Origin: Lasiosphaeris hirsuta
Lineage: Eukaryota > Ascomycota > Sordariomycetes > Sordariales > Lasiosphaeriaceae
Length of the DNA stretch: 64,000 nt
Assembly: GCA_030549175.1 (NCBI GenBank)
Contig: JAUKUA010000001.1
Coordinates: forward strand, 8,618,001 to 8,682,000
Direction: 5' to 3'
Both the position numbers and the translations under genes were made by a program. The notes beneath the pieces were generated by a model. It ran no database searches and was not told the DNA's origin. It saw only the letters and a list, made by a program, of their open reading frames with translations. Positions 32,886-42,399 of the stretch are shown one piece after another (the stretch's first letter is position 1; every line of letters begins with the position of its first letter).

Positions 32886-34412
32886 GTTGGGCGTCGTATG
32901 AGCAGTGGTTTGTAATGTGTTGATTTTTCCTTTGAAGGAAGAGATAGGAGACAGAAGAAATACCAGATGAATATCCTTGAGTTCTAATCAGCCCTCTCAA
33001 CTCCGTCTCTCCCACTCCCTACTTATACCCAGCAAGTGGCAAGTGGCAAGGGAAGCAAATTACCGAGGGAACCATGAGAATGAAACCATATTGAGCTGGG
33101 CGCAGCGAGTCAAGAGAATTATACCCAATCTGCCCAGCCCAAAACGCAGGGACCTCGAAGATGAAAGGAAGAGGGGCTGTGGAAGTCAGTTTCTTGGCGC
33201 TCAGTGGTTCTTGACCGACTTGATGCAACAATCAATTGCCACTATACTGTTATTGACATCCACTCCTTCTGGTGATTTCATGTAGGGCAACTGGGATAGC
33301 GGACTACTGGGTGTCTGCGGAACTCTGGAGAGGATAATTCCCGATGCAGTGACGAACGCTGTCAGGCGTTTCGCTTACTGTACTGGAAATAGCGTGTAGA
33401 TATTAGTTACCAAGGTAGCCCTAGTTATTTTGAGCACCCCAATTCTCGGAACTATCTGCTTGGACTCCTTATCCAATAGGGACGCAAATGAAACGTTCTA
33501 TGAGATGCAGATGTGACAAGAATCCAACTGGTAAGGTGGGTGTGCGGCGCAGGGTGTTGCGGCGAATCAGGGGCTGCCACCAGGCGAATTACCTCTCTGG
33601 GCACGCCAACGCAATTAATATCGATATAAAAACCACGACATGCAGTTGACGGTAGCTGAAAGGAGTCTTTTGTGCGAACCAGCGATTTGATCGCTCGTAC
33701 CCGTCTTCACTTCCAACTGTTGTGTCTGGTTCTATAAATCAAGAACCACTGCTACCATCATCCACACTCTTGGCACCTCCGGCACTCCCGGCCCCCGACC
33801 GCCGGCCCACACCGCGAAACTTGCTTCCTAGTACCGGCAAGGACCCTCGAGGATCACAACTTCAGCTGCGGAGACCTCGCCTGCTCCGCCTGCAGTTCCG
33901 TTTCGCGAATCCCCCCCGGGTCCTCCAGCTCTAACCCACTCGGCATCTCCATCCTTCTCCTGTGCCCCCCTAAGATGAACAACTTTCTTCTCCTCCATTG
34001 ATCTCCGGAAGGAGGGTGCACCTCCATTTGATGATCGATTGGGTAAGTCTGTGATTTCTTTGGGTGTTTCACCCAAGGCTCGGTACCAATCTACCTGTAT
34101 TTACGCTCTCTTCTTTTCAGTACCTAGTACCTACGCCCGCAAACAACAAGATATTCAACAAGTTTTGATGAAACGAAGTTTCCCCATAGAAGTGCATAAA
34201 ACTAGAAGGGAGGCTTCAGCGGTTCGTAATCACGATTTGTTATAAAGAACCACGCCCAATGCGCCAAACCGCTAAAATAGCACCGTAACGTGAAAATTCA
34301 GCTCAACACTCTGAAACTTTTTACAGTGGATCAGAGACAGTTAGCCCTTAACTGTGAAAGCTCGCCTTCTCCTCATTTCTACATACCAATCCGACGACAG
34401 CTTCATGATGTC
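32886..34412. other. Gene-poor stretch with minus-strand remnants
   Basis: No intact gene. Minus-strand frames between 33830 and 34076 (charged, Gly-rich) may be the far 3' remnant of the membrane-protein relic that follows, but this is uncertain. A TATA-like TATAAG near 33025 may belong to the small secreted gene. Confidence 0.35.
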
Positions 34413-35260
34413 CTACGCGTTTTGCAAAACCACATGGGCGGTGGACTGCACAAGGTGGAATCCCTCGATGAAATATCCAAGGAGGAACGCGAAGCCGATG
34501 TTCGCGCCGGGGAGAGCGCCAACCAGCTGCTTGAAGGCCTCGGGCCCGTCCGTCCGTTTCGGGGATGATGTTGTGGCCCATGCCGTAGAGACTGGTGGAA
34601 TCTGGTGTTGGAACATTTTCGCTTGTGCGTGGGAGATTAGAGTGGAGAGAGTCGGACCACGGCGAGAGTCGGTCTGAGGTAGACGATGGCGAGCCAGGTG
34701 AGCTTGCTGATGTTTTCGTTTTGCTCTACGATTAGGGCCGAGGAGATCTGCGGGCGTGTCAACTTCATTCCACGGAATAAAAAAATAAAAGAGACTAGCT
34801 TACACCTTCACGGAGTTTGTACCCCTGGTCAACACGCTGCTTTAGGGAGCTATATGCGTTCTCCAGCTAGCTAAACTTCTTCTCGAATCTCTCCTCGACG
34901 CGCATAGCCTCCTTGGTCATGTCCTTGTGGCGGATTTTCCGAGTCTTTTTCTGCCTTGGCTCTCCAATATCTGGCAATCTTTCTCTTGTTAGCAATGTCA
35001 CATTCGATAGTCTCCACGTGGGCACGTTTCATTCTCGACGACTCTTCTTCCTTCGGCCGCGCCGGGAGCGCGTTACCCTCCGGGAGGCGAGCGACCTTCT
35101 CCCGGAACCTGATGTAGCTGTCGGCGTATAGCTTCTCGTTGTGATCGTGAAGCCACTCGTAGATCTTAGTCACTAAGAAGTTGTGGTACCACCGAACAAT
35201 GCAGCCTTTGACGGTGGTTAGCTGCAAGGCGGTGTGTGGAAAAAGTGTACCTACCGTCAT
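34413..35260 (-). pseudogene. Relic of a coiled-coil membrane protein (CorA-like C-terminus)
   Basis: From 35260 a frame reads IVRWYHNFLVTKIYEWLHDH, YIRFREKVARLPEG and an Arg/Lys/Glu-rich coiled coil. A shifted frame then gives FEKKFS, TAG, LENAYSSLKQRVDQGYKLRE. After a possible intron comes ISSALIVEQNENISKLTWLA, which resembles the last coiled-coil turn and first membrane helix of CorA-type transporters. A later frame offers IGFAFLLGYFIEGFHLVQST as a second hydrophobic piece. Stops and shifts make it non-functional as read. The CorA assignment rests on a short segment and is tentative. Confidence 0.4.
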
Positions 35261-35929
35261 AACACTAACCCTGGACGCATCAACGGAGCTTTATGATCTC
35301 TGGGCAAATAGTTGGACCGGTTGGTAATGGCGCTGGGAACGTAGGTTGTCAGAGTCCCATTGCAAACATGAAATAGAGCGTAGGCAAACCGGCCAAAGGG
35401 CGGGAATGAGTCAGTTCTTCCATGATTATAAGAAAGGCGGAAGAGAAGATGAAGTGCTCGAGTTAAATCCCAAAAAAGCTCCTTATCAACTTCCAGTATG
35501 CGCCGCCTGAGACATGTGGAAGAGCTAGCCTAATTTCGTACCTGTAGTCTTCCGTCCGATTTTCTACACCCTATTTCCATTCACTTAGGCGCTAGACCCA
35601 CTTTTCCAACGGTAGTACTTCCATTCACTTGACGACTTGGCCATCCTTCTTGACTATTCTCTATATATTTCCCTTCTTCCTCACAACCTCTTCCTCAGCC
35701 ACCAACCACCACCCCCCACCATCAGTCCCCAGCTTGGCTCCCTTCTCGCCCATATCTCACCCACATTCGACCAAGAAAGCAGAGAGCACACCGCACCTTG
35801 GCCAGTGGTTACCTACCTTGCCTACCTTGCTTACCTATCCAACTTCTTTCAGCAAAACCTTACTTCACCGCCGCAGACCGGCCTAACAGTCCCGCCGAAG
35901 ATCCTCAGCAATCAGTCACCGAAGCAAAA
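35261..35929. other. Upstream region of the BTB gene
   Basis: About 670 bp. The part from 35620 to 35929 is pyrimidine-rich with several short upstream frames, as in a 5' leader. No separate gene. Confidence 0.4.
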
Positions 35930-36962
35930 ATGAGCGTCAACGGCACCGACGATGGTTATGAGTCGAACCTCGACAATGCCAACAAACAAAGCACCATAAT
36001 CAGACATTCACCCAGATCCCGATCTGATTCTTATCACCGGACCAGAACAATCGCAGATAAAAGTGCGATGTGAATGTCTCAGACTGGCATCTAAGGTCTT
36101 TGATGCTATGATGAAGTCGCCCTGGGTGGAGAGCCGGGCCCTGAGCCTCAAGGAGATCTCACTTCCGGAAGATGATGCTGAGGCAATGGGGATTATCTGC
36201 TGCGCCCTCCATTACCGCAACAGTCTCGTTCCGGACTCCCTCAGTCCTGAATCGATCCTCCACACTGCATTGATTGTCGACAAATACGACCTCACCGAGG
36301 CCCTGAACTACCATTCAACTCAGTGGCTGCAGTCCTCGGCCAAAGCAGCGAGGGAGGACATGGCTCAGATCGGCTACTTGATGGCGGCGGCCCTGTTGCT
36401 CGCTCGGAATTGTCAGCCGGTTCGAGGAGCTCTCCCAAGAACTCATCTTCCATTTCGCGGGGTCTTACAAGACTCTTATGGACGATGAGGTCCTGAGAAA
36501 CTTTATCCCCTGGTCTTGCATTCGTATGTAACCCTATCAAATACCCCCCTTCCATGGCTACGACACTAACAACATGACGTCCTAGTGTCCCTCGAAGAGC
36601 AAAGAACCCGTATCCGAGCAGAACTGAGAGGAGAACTCAGGATCGAGCTGGTAGAGTGCTGCCTGATCTGCAACCGACACGCTGAGAGGCGCAACGCCAA
36701 AATCATCTGCTGGGACGAAGTTGTCATGATTGGGGAAAGCATTGACGATTTTATCGACGCCGTGCTACATTGCGACGACCTCAGTGGGATGAAGCCTAGC
36801 TGCCGCATGGACTGGTCGGACAACTGCGCCCATGGTCTCTACGGAGTAGAGCACAACGATACGTTCAAGGTAAATGTCAAGTCGGCCAAGAGCGCCTCGG
36901 GCCTCTGCTATGAGACCCTGAGGAAGGAGTGGAGAGGAACGGCTCAGATGGGGTCGCTATGA
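35930..36962 (+). CDS. BTB/POZ-domain protein with an apparent one-base frameshift
   Basis: Three exons (35930-35954, 36004-36523, 36586-36962). The start exon (MSVNGTDD) joins by a 49-bp intron to DPDLILITGPEQSQIKVRC, the usual opening of fungal BTB proteins, then ASKVFDAMMKSPWVE and the BTB helices (DDAEAMGIICCALHYRN, ALIVDKYDLTEAL). Near 36416 the frame breaks: dropping one base of a CC there lets LLLARNCQ continue as RFEELSQELIFHFAGSYKTL and on through the last exon (CCLICNRHAERRNAKIICWD) to the stop, about 306 residues. As written the protein ends early at 36488 with an unrelated tail. BTB domains mediate dimerisation and ubiquitin-ligase or transcription contacts. The break may be a real mutation or a sequence error. 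Confidence 0.65.
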
Positions 36963-37640
36963 GATGGAGTTGGGTTTACGGGGTGCATATTGGCTAGGAT
37001 CATTGGAAACGGACTTTTTGCTGGGGACCAAGTTCAGGCAATAAGGTGTTTTCCAGGGAAAAGAAGAGTGTTGGACGTTTTGTGGTTGGGTTTATTGCTT
37101 GCGAAGCTGGCAGCACGGGAGTCTCATGATAGAGCATTAGCAGCTGATCTGAAGAGTCTAGGGGCCTGATGACTGACTGTACTCCGGGGGGGGAGGTTAA
37201 TGATTGTCGACGACCGTTACGTGTGGGCCTGAAAATGAGGGTTTGGGGGCCGTCAAATTGAGTCCGACCATTCTCCGTGGTCTTATGAGCAGTTGTGGTA
37301 CATGTAAGTTCATCGGTTGGACTCGGGTCCATGACGTCACACAAAGAGACAGCTCTGCACTAGCACCCGACACAATACCACCCTGAGGATAGCCAGCTGA
37401 CAATTGAAGCATAGCGGCCATCTCCAGAGAACTAGCAGGCCTGCTAGCAGCTCCAACACAACTCATGCAATTTTGGCTAAAACGCGGGGTGCCAGCCAAC
37501 CTCGGCTCCCGGAATCCTTCACCTCGACCCTAATTATATCGAGACGACCCCATAATCCCACCGCGCGCCGCGTCACCCAAGGTTGAACCACCACCCTCAC
37601 CACTGGCCAAACCCACCACCGCTCTCACCACCCCCCAACC
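36963..37640. other. Intergenic region
   Basis: About 680 bp between same-strand genes. Nothing recognised apart from the expected promoter of the cutinase gene. Confidence 0.4.
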
Positions 37641-38675
37641 ATGCACCTCTTCCTCCTCGCCCTCGCCGGGCTCGCCGCCTCACAAACAACCGTGGCCACA
37701 CCACGGCCGTGCGCGACGGGAGGGATCCACATGCTGGTGGCGCGCGGCAGCACCGAGATGCCGGGGCTCGGCCGCATCGGCGTGGTGGCCGGCAACGTGA
37801 CGCTGCTGCTGCCGGGGTCGACGGTGGCCGCCGTCAATTACCCGGCCACGTTCGAGCAGTACACCGTGTCCGAGGCCACGGGCGCCACCATATTCGCCAA
37901 GATGGTGGCCGAGTACGTCGCGGCGTGTCCGGACACCAAGATCGCGCTGCTGGGATACTCGCAGGGCGGGCAGGCCGTTATGGATGCACTGTGCGGGAAT
38001 AGCGAGGAGGGGTTTATGGCGTCGGCGGACTTGGCGGCCGGGTTTAGGGCTTCTGGTAAGTGGTGGTGGTGGTGGAAGGGGGGTGGAGGAAGGGGATGTG
38101 GCTGACGCGTGTCTTAGTTGTTGCTGCTGTCACGTTTGGAGACCCGAGCCATACGCTTGATGCTCCGTGGAATGTCGGGACGAGTAACCGGACCGGCGTG
38201 AATTTTGTCTTCTCTAGCGGCTCGGACGGCAGATGGACTGACACTAGAACAGATCTTCCCGCGGCGCAACCTCACGTCCTGCGAACCCTACACGGACACC
38301 ATCCGCGGCTGGTGCGACGAGGGCGATGTCTACTGCGACCGAGGAAACAACACCAGGACCCACGGCAGCTACTTTGCTAACTACACGCTGGATGCCGCCG
38401 AGTTCATCGTGGAGCGGTACAATGCATCGCTGACGACGACTCTGCCCGCAACCCCGACCCCGAGTTCGACATGGGCGTCTCTACCACCACCCACCGGCAC
38501 CACCTCCACGCCGCCGGCGACGAGCAGTGCACCCCCAGCCAGTACCAGTAGCACGGCGGTTTCATCCGGGACAAGGGGGGCTAGTGTAAGCCCTATCGGG
38601 GTCTTGTTGGTTGAGGTTTCTGCTTCCGCAATCCTGACTAGCTGTTTGCTTCCCATGATACTCGGGATGTCCTAG
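37641..38675 (+). CDS. Cutinase-family (CE5) secreted esterase with a Ser/Thr/Pro tail
   Basis: Three exons (37641-38055, 38118-38197, 38253-38675) give 305 residues. A signal peptide (MHLFLLALAGLAAS) precedes the CE5 domain: GIHMLVARGSTE, the nucleophile elbow LLGYSQGGQ, FGDPSHT, and the acid/base loop EGDVYCDRGNNTRTHGSYF carrying the likely catalytic Asp and His. The last about 90 residues are Ser/Thr/Pro-rich and end in a hydrophobic stretch (VLLVEVSASAILTSCLLPMI), which suggests wall attachment by a GPI anchor. It should hydrolyse cutin-like polyesters or acetyl esters outside the cell. A second CE5 gene lies about 3.5 kb away on the other strand. Intron borders restore catalytic motifs in frame. 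Confidence 0.88.
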
Positions 38676-39542
38676 ATATCAGCTGCAGCGCTCGCTAGAC
38701 ATCCGGAAGGTTGGATAAGCTAGGAGGAGTATCATATTATCTATCAGCAGCACCCAAAAATTACGGCGAGCCAGGTACCGAGAAATCGCGCCCACATCTT
38801 ACCCCAGGCCCAATTGAACCCTCAGACTTAGGACTAAGAGTGACTGGCGGCCGATCAAATATTCCGAGGCGGCTGGCCGCTAGCAGTCGACATGCAGCGG
38901 AAAGGGGCGTGAAAGAAGCCATGTCGGCATGCGCAACGTCAGCTCCGTTCGCAGATTCGCTCCCAAACCGGCAGAGTGCGTGCATGTATCGGCACACGAC
39001 TCGAGAATGAAGCATTTCGGCATTCCAATTCCGGGGCTCGCAATTGACCTGCATTGATTCAAATCGGAACGCGATACGGAAGCCGCTGGCAGATTCCGGA
39101 TCCATCAAAGGAAAAGCCCTCCAAGATGTGCTTCGCGAAGTGAAATTGTTTCTCACAACATCCAAAAGGACTGTCAATGGTGGTGGACAAGACAGGGTTT
39201 CCGACGACACATTGTAAGCCGCGATGTCAACCGAGACAAGGCCATTCTTGAGGCAAGTGCCGGATTCGTTTGTCTCGGCATTGTGTCTGTGTCGTGACGG
39301 CTAAGCGAGCTAGACTCCTCCACGAGACTGCCGGATGCGTGAATCACGACTCCTTCCGGACGCCGCAGTAGACGCCCAGTCTCTCTGAATGAGAACGGCA
39401 AAGCCCCATTCTTTATCCCACATCGCCAGATATCTCCAAATCAATTCCCCCGAAACCCCCCCAAGGAACTCTTCCCTCCACACCATCCAATCCAACCATC
39501 CACCAGCACCGATACAGCACCCACAATCGCAATCGTAACGCA
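38676..39542. other. Intergenic region
   Basis: About 870 bp without a recognisable gene; short frames on both strands carry no motif. Confidence 0.4.
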
Positions 39543-40442
39543 ATGGAAACAACCAGATCCAAAAAGAAAGGCACCGCCTCGCGCGTGCTCTCCGTATTCC
39601 TCCGGCTAGCCGCGCTGACGTCCGGCGCCATCGTGCTGGGCCTGCTCGGGCGCGCCTTCTACCTCCTCGACCGGGCGGGCGTGGTCGAGCCCAACGGCCG
39701 GCTGGTTTTTGCGGCCGTCATCGCTAGCCTGACCATCCTCGGGTCCATCGCCTTCATGCCGCCCCTGGCCTACGCCTTCTGGTTCTTCCCCGTCGACTTC
39801 TTCTTCTTCGCCGCGTGGCTGACGGTCTTTTGCTTGCTGGAGACGGTGAGTTTTTCAGGGGGGGGGGAAGGGAGAGGGAGATGAGGTTGCTGACGGTGTG
39901 ATGGGATAGCTCACGGGCACGGATGCGTGCGAGGCCGACTGGTTCAACAACTACTGGGGGTATTACTGGGGTCGCTGGAACTGGGTCGGGCCCGTGGGCG
40001 TTGATGTCCAGTGGACCGGGTGCTCTGCTTGGCGGACCGTGCTGGCCTTTTCGTTTGTTGCCTTTATCGTCTACCTCCTCAGCGGCATCTTGGTGAGTTG
40101 CCCGGCACTCTTGACACTGCTTGCACGCTAACACGGCCCACAGGGACTTTACTGGACACTGGAGTACGGACGGCTGAAGAACCGAGGCCGTTCTGCCATG
40201 CGGTGGGTTTCTCTTTTTTTTTGTATTTCCACCCAGGATGACTTGAGATGACTGACGCCTGTCACAGCCGCGGCCGGGCTCCTAGAATGGAGAAGAGCGG
40301 CTCCAACGGCGTTATCGACAGATCTGTCGCGACGCCCGCCGGCCAGACGGCTCCGACTGAAGCAGCCGCAGGGCCAGGGGTTACCACCGTCCCGCCGGCT
40401 GCCACCACTGTCCCTGCTTCGGACGCTGCAGCTCATGTTTAG
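39543..40442 (+). CDS. MARVEL-like four-helix membrane protein
   Basis: Four exons (39543-39845, 39910-40092, 40144-40202, 40268-40442) give 239 residues. Hydrophobic segments: FLRLAALTSGAIVLGLLGR, LVFAAVIASLTILGSIAF, YAFWFFPVDFFFFAAWLTVF and TVLAFSFVAFIVYLLSGILG, the four-pass pattern of fungal MARVEL proteins, with a Trp/Tyr-rich loop (WFNNYWGYYWGRWNWVG) before the last helix. The tail is short, basic, then Ala/Pro/Thr-rich. MARVEL proteins sit in plasma-membrane or vesicle domains. All splice sites are GT..AG and phases fit. Confidence 0.82.
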
Positions 40443-40863
40443 CTGTCTTGGAACCGGACCAGTAAGTCGTCTTGAGAGAGGGTAATATTCTCAAGGCCGT
40501 GTTCTTCGACATGGTCCATGCCACTTCGCATTTGTTTCGGGAGTTGCGAGAAGGGGGTGTGTCATCCGCGAAGGAATTGATGCCCCTGAGGAGTAAACAG
40601 CTTGGAGAGGGAACGTGCCAGGTAGTAATGTTTAATCCATTATTTTCTATGAATGCAAAATGCTCTTGAATTTCCCTGTTTTGCTCCGAGATCTTGTATG
40701 CCGTGACGGGATCTCGCCGGTAATTCCCGGTTTCCAGGCCCCATGTTTATGGCTTGCGTTAGCTTTTTGAACAAAGAAAAAAATACCATCGCTCAACATT
40801 ACACAGCCGAAAGCAGGGACCAACCCCCGGTTTCTTTGTCCAACATCACGCTGCCCTTCGTAG
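40443..40863. other. Intergenic region
   Basis: About 420 bp, partly 3' untranslated region of the MARVEL-like gene. Nothing else recognised. Confidence 0.4.
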
Positions 40864-41424
40864 AACCGCCCAGGATTTAGATGTTGTCCCCGTCTTCAAC
40901 TCATCCACCTCTTCGACAACAACCCAGACACCACCACAGTCTCACGCCGACCCACCTCATCCTCAAGCCAAAACCACAATGTTTACCCGCCGCCGAACCC
41001 CCGCGCTGGGCACAGCCACCGTCCAGCACGCAATGGCCCCCTCCCCACCCCCAAAGCCCAGCCGTCGAACAAGACCCTATCCGACCCCGACCCCGACCGC
41101 CGCCGCCGCCGCCAGGAAACCGAAGCGCGCATCCAGCGCGCCGTTCAAGACCTGCACACATCAGAGACGGCAGCGGCAGACACCGAGGCCGCCAACAGCC
41201 CCTCCGCCACGTCGCCCTCCAGCCTGACGACGCTTCCACCGCAGTCGGAGCTCTGGGACGGTGGGGTCGAGGTCGTCACGACGCCGCTGTCGCCCCCGCC
41301 GCCGTTGCACTACACCTCGAGGAGGGAGGGGGTCATCGACGCACCGACGCCGGCGAATAGCCCGACGACACCTGGATTCATGATTGGGGGTTCAAAGGGT
41401 CTGAAGACGGATGGTGGGAGGTGA
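40864..41424 (+). CDS. Ser/Pro-rich hypothetical protein, start unresolved
   Basis: This frame is open for 186 codons from a TAG at 40861 to the TGA at 41422. It reads like protein, low-complexity and polar, with an Arg/Glu helix (DRRRRRQETEARIQRAVQDL), an acidic Ala-rich part and a conserved-looking end (SPTTPGFMIGGSKGLKTDGG). No ATG begins it before residue 168, so a 5' exon must lie upstream or the frame is fortuitous. Two other frames here are also open because the DNA is rich in C, but they are Pro/His/Arg-rich shadows. No family recognised. Confidence 0.4.
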   Translation, partial: NRPGFRCCPRLQLIHLFDNNPDTTTVSRRPTSSSSQNHNVYPPPNPRAGHSHRPARNGPLPTPKAQPSNKTLSDPDPDRRRRRQETEARIQRAVQDLHTSETAAADTEAANSPSATSPSSLTTLPPQSELWDGGVEVVTTPLSPPPPLHYTSRREGVIDAPTPANSPTTPGFMIGGSKGLKTDGGR

Positions 41425-41529
41425 TGCTGAGGGGGAAGAGACTCGGTAATAAGTAAGGGTGGGGGGATGGATTTGTACAAAATTAGTTCTGGTATATATA
41501 TATATATACATGAATTTTTTGATGGAGCA

Positions 41530-42278
41530 TCACGCCGCATCAACCAGCTTCTTGATAAAGGCCAGCGCCTCCTTGCCGTACTTGTTGACATACTGCTGGT
41601 GCGAGTTGGCGTCGTTGCCGTTGCAGCAGTACGGGTCGGTCGAGTCGCAGTACGACTGGATGATGGACGGGCTGGCGGGGGCGCACTTGAAGCCGCTCGG
41701 GCGCGCCGAGAACTGTGTGACACGACCAGATCAGCCGCCATGCCCAACAAGAGCCGCAGGGCCGGCCAACAACCTACCCCCTTATTCTTGCACGTGCCGA
41801 CATTGTACGACAGCCCGGCGACATTGTGCGGATCGCCCATGAAGATAGCGGCCTTGACGCTCGCGAGCGCCGTACCCGCCAGCGTGGCACCCGCCCCGCC
41901 GCACAGCGCATTGTCCATGATCTGGCCGCCCTGCGAGTAGCCGACGAGGACGATCTTGGTGTCGGGGCACTTCTTGTTGAAGTCGGTCACGGCCTTGACC
42001 ACGGCGGCCGTGCCCTGCGACGCCGAGCTCTCGTAGCTCGCGCCCCCGCAGTTGCTCTGCCCGCCGCACGCCGGGTACACAATCGCCGCCTTGGTCGCAC
42101 CGCTGTACGCCTGCACCACCATGTCGACCAGCCCCTGCGACGTGCCGTACCCCTGCGGCACCGTCGTCTCGCGCGCCCCGAACACGTGCACCTTGGGGCA
42201 CGACTGCCGCGGCTCTAGATCCAGCGGGCCGGCAGCCGCGAGGGTCGCGAGCACGGCGAGGGTGAGGGTGAGCTTCAT
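41530..42278 (-). CDS. Secreted acetylxylan esterase (CE5)
   Basis: Two exons (42278-41778 and 41712-41530; intron 65 bp, phase 0) give 227 residues. After a signal peptide (MKLTLTLAVLATLAAAG) and a short propeptide (PLDLEPRQ) the mature enzyme begins CPKVHVFGARETT, as in fungal acetylxylan esterases. The nucleophile elbow is LVGYSQGGQ, preceded by YPACGGQSNCGGASYESS. The second exon carries the catalytic Asp and His segment: CDSTDPYCCNGNDANSHQQY. It removes acetyl groups from xylan during plant-biomass breakdown. No cellulose-binding module. The long C-terminal extension seen when reading through the intron is a false frame. A TATA-like box lies about 110 bp upstream. Confidence 0.92.
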
Positions 42279-42294
42279 TGTATTCGTTTGGGGC

Positions 42295-42313
42295 GGGGGG
42301 GGGGGGGGGGGGG
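42295..42313. repeat. Run of 19 G just upstream of the esterase start
   Basis: A homopolymer of 19 G (C on the sense strand) lies 17-35 bp before the ATG, inside the likely 5' leader. Such runs vary in length and are error-prone in sequencing. Confidence 0.9.
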
Positions 42314-42386
42314 TTAGTGAGGGTGGTGGGATTGGTGATGACGGTTGTGGGAGTTGGAGGTAGTGTCTGAGCTCTGGTGTTTGCTC

Positions 42387-42396
42387 GTTTATATAC
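42387..42396 (-). promoter_or_regulatory. TATA-like box of the acetylxylan esterase gene
   Basis: The minus strand carries GTATATAAAC about 110 bp before the ATG at 42278. Confidence 0.45.
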
Positions 42397-42399
42397 GTC

